The notes under the pieces: model-generated
The model's input: only the letters and a program-made list of their open reading frames with translations
What the model was told of the DNA's origin: nothing
Databases searched by the model: none
Program-made: the position numbers and the translations under genes
In this document: one piece after another, positions 61,106-64,000 of the stretch
Position numbering within the stretch: position 1 is the first letter of the stretch
Layout of the letters: each line of letters opens with the position of its first letter
Assembly (NCBI GenBank): GCA_041617635.1
Contig: JBFJOO010000006.1
Location: 29,200 to 93,199 of the forward strand
Direction: 5' to 3'
From: JAABRB01 sp041617635
GTDB taxonomy: Bacteria; Pseudomonadota; Gammaproteobacteria; Burkholderiales; SG8-39
Length of the DNA: 64,000 nucleotides

Positions 61106-64000
61106 CTACTGCGACGATCGAGGGGCGAGGGCGACTATGCCCGCCAGCGGAATGCGGACCCAGTCCGGGCGATTGTTGATCTCGTAGCGCAGCTCGTAGA
61201 GCGCCTTTTCCAGCTCGAAAAGCCCGAGCAGCGCGCGTGCCTCCTCGAGGGAGCCGTACAGACCACCGGCACGAACGCTCTCCTCGTATGCTCCGAGGAA
61301 CACCCTGCGCGTCTCGCTCTCCCAGGCGGTTGCGAGCGGCGCGAGCTTTTCGAGCTCCTCATCGTTCTGCGCAGCGCGCTTGAGCGCCGCCCAACGCGCA
61401 TAGTTGAAAGAGCGCAGCATGCCCGCGACGTCGCGCAGCGGTGAGCTCTTGATGCGCCGCTCCTCGAGGGGCCGGGCCGGCTCCCCCTCGAAATCGATAA
61501 TCACGAAGTCGTTGTTTGCGAGCAAGACCTGCCCGAGGTGGTAGTCCCCGTGGAACCGGATCTTGCGCATCGCCTGGGCGGGGGCGGCAAAGGACTCGAC
61601 GTGCGAGGCGACGTCGCCGGACCGCTCGACGAGCGATCGCGCCTCGCTGCGCGCGGGCTCCGGCAGCGTTTCGACCCGTTGCGCGAGAAGCTCGAGCGTA
61701 TCGACCGCCTCCGCGTGCGCGCGGCGTTTCCATTCGGTCACGTCCGCGGGCGTGATCTCTTCGGGATCGAAGGCCGGGTTGCCGGCATGCGAGGCGAGCG
61801 CGCAGTGCAACTCGCCGGTGCGCTGACCGAGGGTGTGGGCGAGCGCCAGATAGGCGCCGTGCACGTCGATCGGAGGGGGCTCCGTCGCCGTGCGATGGGT
61901 CTCCAGGAATCGCTCGACGTAATCGAGCGTGTAGGCCCAGCCGTCGCCCTGGTTGGCCACGTACGCCTGGAGCATGCCGAGCGTCATGACCGTTCCGTCG
62001 TTGGGGCGATATTCGATGGCGCCCGCCACCGGCACGCAGTTGGCAAAGCGCGCCGTCTCGGTCAGGAATCGCCCGACTTCGAGCTCCGGATTCTCCCCCG
62101 GGCGCAGGCGACGATAGCCCTTCAGGAACAGGCGCTCCCCGAGCGTCACGATCGTGTTGCTGCTCTGCGCGTGCGGGCGGCCCACCGGCAATTTGGCGTG
62201 GTCCTTCCCGGCAAGCTCCGCGAACGCCTTGGTGGGCACGAAGCGCAGCTTGCCGTGTGCGGTGGCGATTTCCTTGCCTGCGCCGATCGCCGCGACGACC
62301 GCGTGGCAAAAGGCCTCGTCGGCGAATGCGTCGGCCAGCACGCCGACGTTCGCTTGCTGGCGGACTTTCGCGATGGTCGCGGGCGCGAGCCCACGCAGGC
62401 GCTCGTCCTCGCCGTCCTCCCAGCCGAGCGCGAGCGGCATCAGGTAAGTGGCCTGATCCGGCGGCCCCTCGACGTCCAACAGCGGAATCAGCCAGGTATG
62501 CTTGCCTACCTGCCACAGCGCGTGATCGGCAAGCCGTGCGCGCTTGATCGGCACGCCCTTCGCCGCATACCAGCGCTGCTTCTCGATGTAGCGCGGGAGC
62601 ACCTGGGTCTCGAGCTGCGCGCTGGTTTTCTCCGCCATGCCGATGCGCCACGGCACGACGCGGTCGCGGAAGAAGCTCGACCAGCCGTCGAAGAGCACGA
62701 CGACCGGCAAGTCCTCGGGGGCGAGATGCTCCTCGTGCCAGCGCGGGACATCGACGTCGGTGGCGAGTCGAAACCAGTAGAACCCGTGCGCGGGCAAAGT
62801 GAGGAGATAGGGCAGGTCGCCGACCGGCGGGAACGCCGTGCGGCCGAGCAGCTCCACGGGCACCCGCCCGCGAAAGCGCTCGAGCTGCAGCTCCACCGGT
62901 TGCGCCGAGCGCCCGACGTTCGCCACGCAGAGGATCACTTCGTCGCCGTACTCGCGCAGGTAGGCGAGGATCTTGCGGTTGCCCGCCTTGAGGAAGGTGA
63001 GCTTGCCGCGCCCGAATGCCCGGCTGCCTTTGCGCACGGCGAGCATGCGCTTCATCCAGTGCAGCAGCGATGACGGATCGCGCTGCTGCGATTCGACGTT
63101 CACCGCTTCGTAGCCGTAGACCGCATCCATGATGGGAGGCAGGTAGAGGCGCTGCGGATCGGCGCGCGAGAAGCCGGCGTTGCGGTCCGGGCTCCATTGC
63201 ATGGGCGTGCGCACGCCGTTGCGGTCGCCGAGGAAGATGTTATCCCCCATGCCGATCTCGTCGCCGTAGTAGATGATCGGAGAGCCCGGCATCGAGAGGA
63301 GCAGGCTGTTCATCAGCCTGATCCGGTCGAGATCGTTCTCCAGCAACGCAGCGAGCCGGCGCCGGATGCCGAGATTGATGCGCGCACGCGGGTCGGCCGC
63401 GTACATCCGGTACATGTAGTCGCGCTCTTTGCTGGTCACCATCTCGAGCGTGAGCTCGTCGTGGTTGCGGAGGAAAATGGCCCACTGGCAGGAGTCGGGA
63501 ATGTCGGGCGTCTGCTGCATGATCTCGACGACCGGGTGTGCGTCCTCCTGGGCGATGGCCATGTACATCCGCGGCATCAGCGGAAAGTGATAGGCCATGT
63601 GGCATTCGTCGGCGTTGCCGAAATACTCGCGCACGTCCTCGGGCCACTGGTTGGCTTCGGCGAGCAGCAGGCGGTTCTCGTAACTCGCATCGAGCAGGGC
63701 GCGAATCTCACGGATCACCGCATGCGTCTCGGGCAGGTTCTCGTTCGACGTGCCTTCGCGCTCCACGAGGTAGGGGATGGCGTCCAGCCGAAAGCCGTCC
63801 ACACCCATGTCGAGCCAGAAGCGCATGGTCTTGAAGATCGCCTTCAGCACGTTCGGATTGTCGAAATTGAGGTCCGGCTGGTGACCGAAGAACCGATGCC
63901 AGAAGTAGGCTTTCGCGACCGGGTCCCAGGTCCAGTTCGAGGACTCGGTGTCGGTGAAGATGATGTGCGTGCCCTTGTACTTCTGGTCGCTGTCGCTCCA
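61106..64000 (-). CDS. treS: Trehalose synthase fused to maltokinase, 5' end outside the window
   Basis: The frame stays open to the window edge, so the N-terminus is missing; 964 residues are visible. The TreS part (GH13) contains MGVDGFRLDAIPYL, LLLAEANQWPEDVREYFG and FLRNHDELTLEM, and ends about residue 590 of the visible part. The C-terminal 370 residues are a maltokinase (Pep2 type), with VLPRYIEKQRWYAAKG, IRFHGDYHLGQVLL and FVIIDFEGEPARPLEERR. TreS interconverts trehalose and maltose; the kinase makes maltose 1-phosphate, the donor for GlgE. No glgE is in the window. Confidence 0.95.
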   Translation of the reverse strand, partial: WSDSDQKYKGTHIIFTDTESSNWTWDPVAKAYFWHRFFGHQPDLNFDNPNVLKAIFKTMRFWLDMGVDGFRLDAIPYLVEREGTSNENLPETHAVIREIRALLDASYENRLLLAEANQWPEDVREYFGNADECHMAYHFPLMPRMYMAIAQEDAHPVVEIMQQTPDIPDSCQWAIFLRNHDELTLEMVTSKERDYMYRMYAADPRARINLGIRRRLAALLENDLDRIRLMNSLLLSMPGSPIIYYGDEIGMGDNIFLGDRNGVRTPMQWSPDRNAGFSRADPQRLYLPPIMDAVYGYEAVNVESQQRDPSSLLHWMKRMLAVRKGSRAFGRGKLTFLKAGNRKILAYLREYGDEVILCVANVGRSAQPVELQLERFRGRVPVELLGRTAFPPVGDLPYLLTLPAHGFYWFRLATDVDVPRWHEEHLAPEDLPVVVLFDGWSSFFRDRVVPWRIGMAEKTSAQLETQVLPRYIEKQRWYAAKGVPIKRARLADHALWQVGKHTWLIPLLDVEGPPDQATYLMPLALGWEDGEDERLRGLAPATIAKVRQQANVGVLADAFADEAFCHAVVAAIGAGKEIATAHGKLRFVPTKAFAELAGKDHAKLPVGRPHAQSSNTIVTLGERLFLKGYRRLRPGENPELEVGRFLTETARFANCVPVAGAIEYRPNDGTVMTLGMLQAYVANQGDGWAYTLDYVERFLETHRTATEPPPIDVHGAYLALAHTLGQRTGELHCALASHAGNPAFDPEEITPADVTEWKRRAHAEAVDTLELLAQRVETLPEPARSEARSLVERSGDVASHVESFAAPAQAMRKIRFHGDYHLGQVLLANNDFVIIDFEGEPARPLEERRIKSSPLRDVAGMLRSFNYARWAALKRAAQNDEELEKLAPLATAWESETRRVFLGAYEESVRAGGLYGSLEEARALLGLFELEKALYELRYEINNRPDWVRIPLAGIVALAPRSSQ

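Overview
The window is GC-rich bacterial chromosome (long GC-rich ORFs on both strands, GTG/ATG starts, AAGGAG-type ribosome binding sites, short intergenic gaps). The gene content suggests a proteobacterium, most likely a betaproteobacterium or close relative: a Gram-negative pntAA-pntAB-pntB transhydrogenase, a glcDEF glycolate oxidase, an ECF sigma/anti-sigma pair, lipoproteins and signal peptides. I saw no rRNA, tRNA, CRISPR array, insertion sequence or phage gene. About 53 protein genes fill most of the sequence. Only two gene-free stretches exceed 300 bases (10251-10562 and 20175-20555).

Layout. 1-9.6 kb holds housekeeping genes: an unidentified 5'-partial gene, alaS, a DAHP synthase, a TauE/SafE permease, a cNMP-binding protein, pyrE, a CDF metal transporter and an ECF sigma/anti-sigma pair. 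9.7-20.2 kb holds a cob(I)alamin adenosyltransferase, then a co-directional run starting with the radical SAM enzyme ArsS. ArsS is followed by an atypical metallophosphoesterase, a VTT-membrane/flavin disulfide reductase fusion, a DUF547 protein, two glycosyltransferases of the arsenosugar-associated families and a SelD-type flavin oxidoreductase. AlaX, a GNAT acetyltransferase and an ACT protein come after. 20.5-28.4 kb holds a LysR regulator and a minus-strand transport block (GDSL lipoprotein, SLC13 permease, TSUP permease fused to two universal stress domains, small membrane protein, SulP). 28.5-43.8 kb holds glcDEF, an EamA exporter, a half-size ABC exporter, a fused osmoprotectant binding protein/permease with a duplicated tail, the pnt operon, a LUD protein, a CPA2 antiporter, a GCS2-type ligase and a PuuD-type hydrolase. 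43.8-64 kb, all on the minus strand, holds trehalose and glycogen metabolism: TreS-maltokinase (cut by the window edge), a small MscS-family channel, GlgX, TreZ, a MalQ-TreY fusion, a ClC channel and a GDE-like glycosidase ending at a good terminator. After this come a rhomboid protease, an encapsulated-ferritin-like protein with a small unknown partner, OtsB and a GH65 phosphorylase.

How the genes fit together. The 44-64 kb block can make trehalose from glucan (TreY/TreZ), interconvert it with maltose (TreS) and phosphorylate maltose (maltokinase). It can also trim branches (GlgX) and recycle short chains (MalQ). Ion channels sit among these genes, which fits an osmotic stress role together with the upstream betaine-type transporter. 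The 10.5-18.2 kb block is the best candidate for an incompletely described pathway. It carries the ArsS-type radical SAM enzyme, both associated glycosyltransferases and several redox or hydrolase genes of unknown role, but no arsM or selD in view. All functions are assigned by reading motifs; no database search was run.
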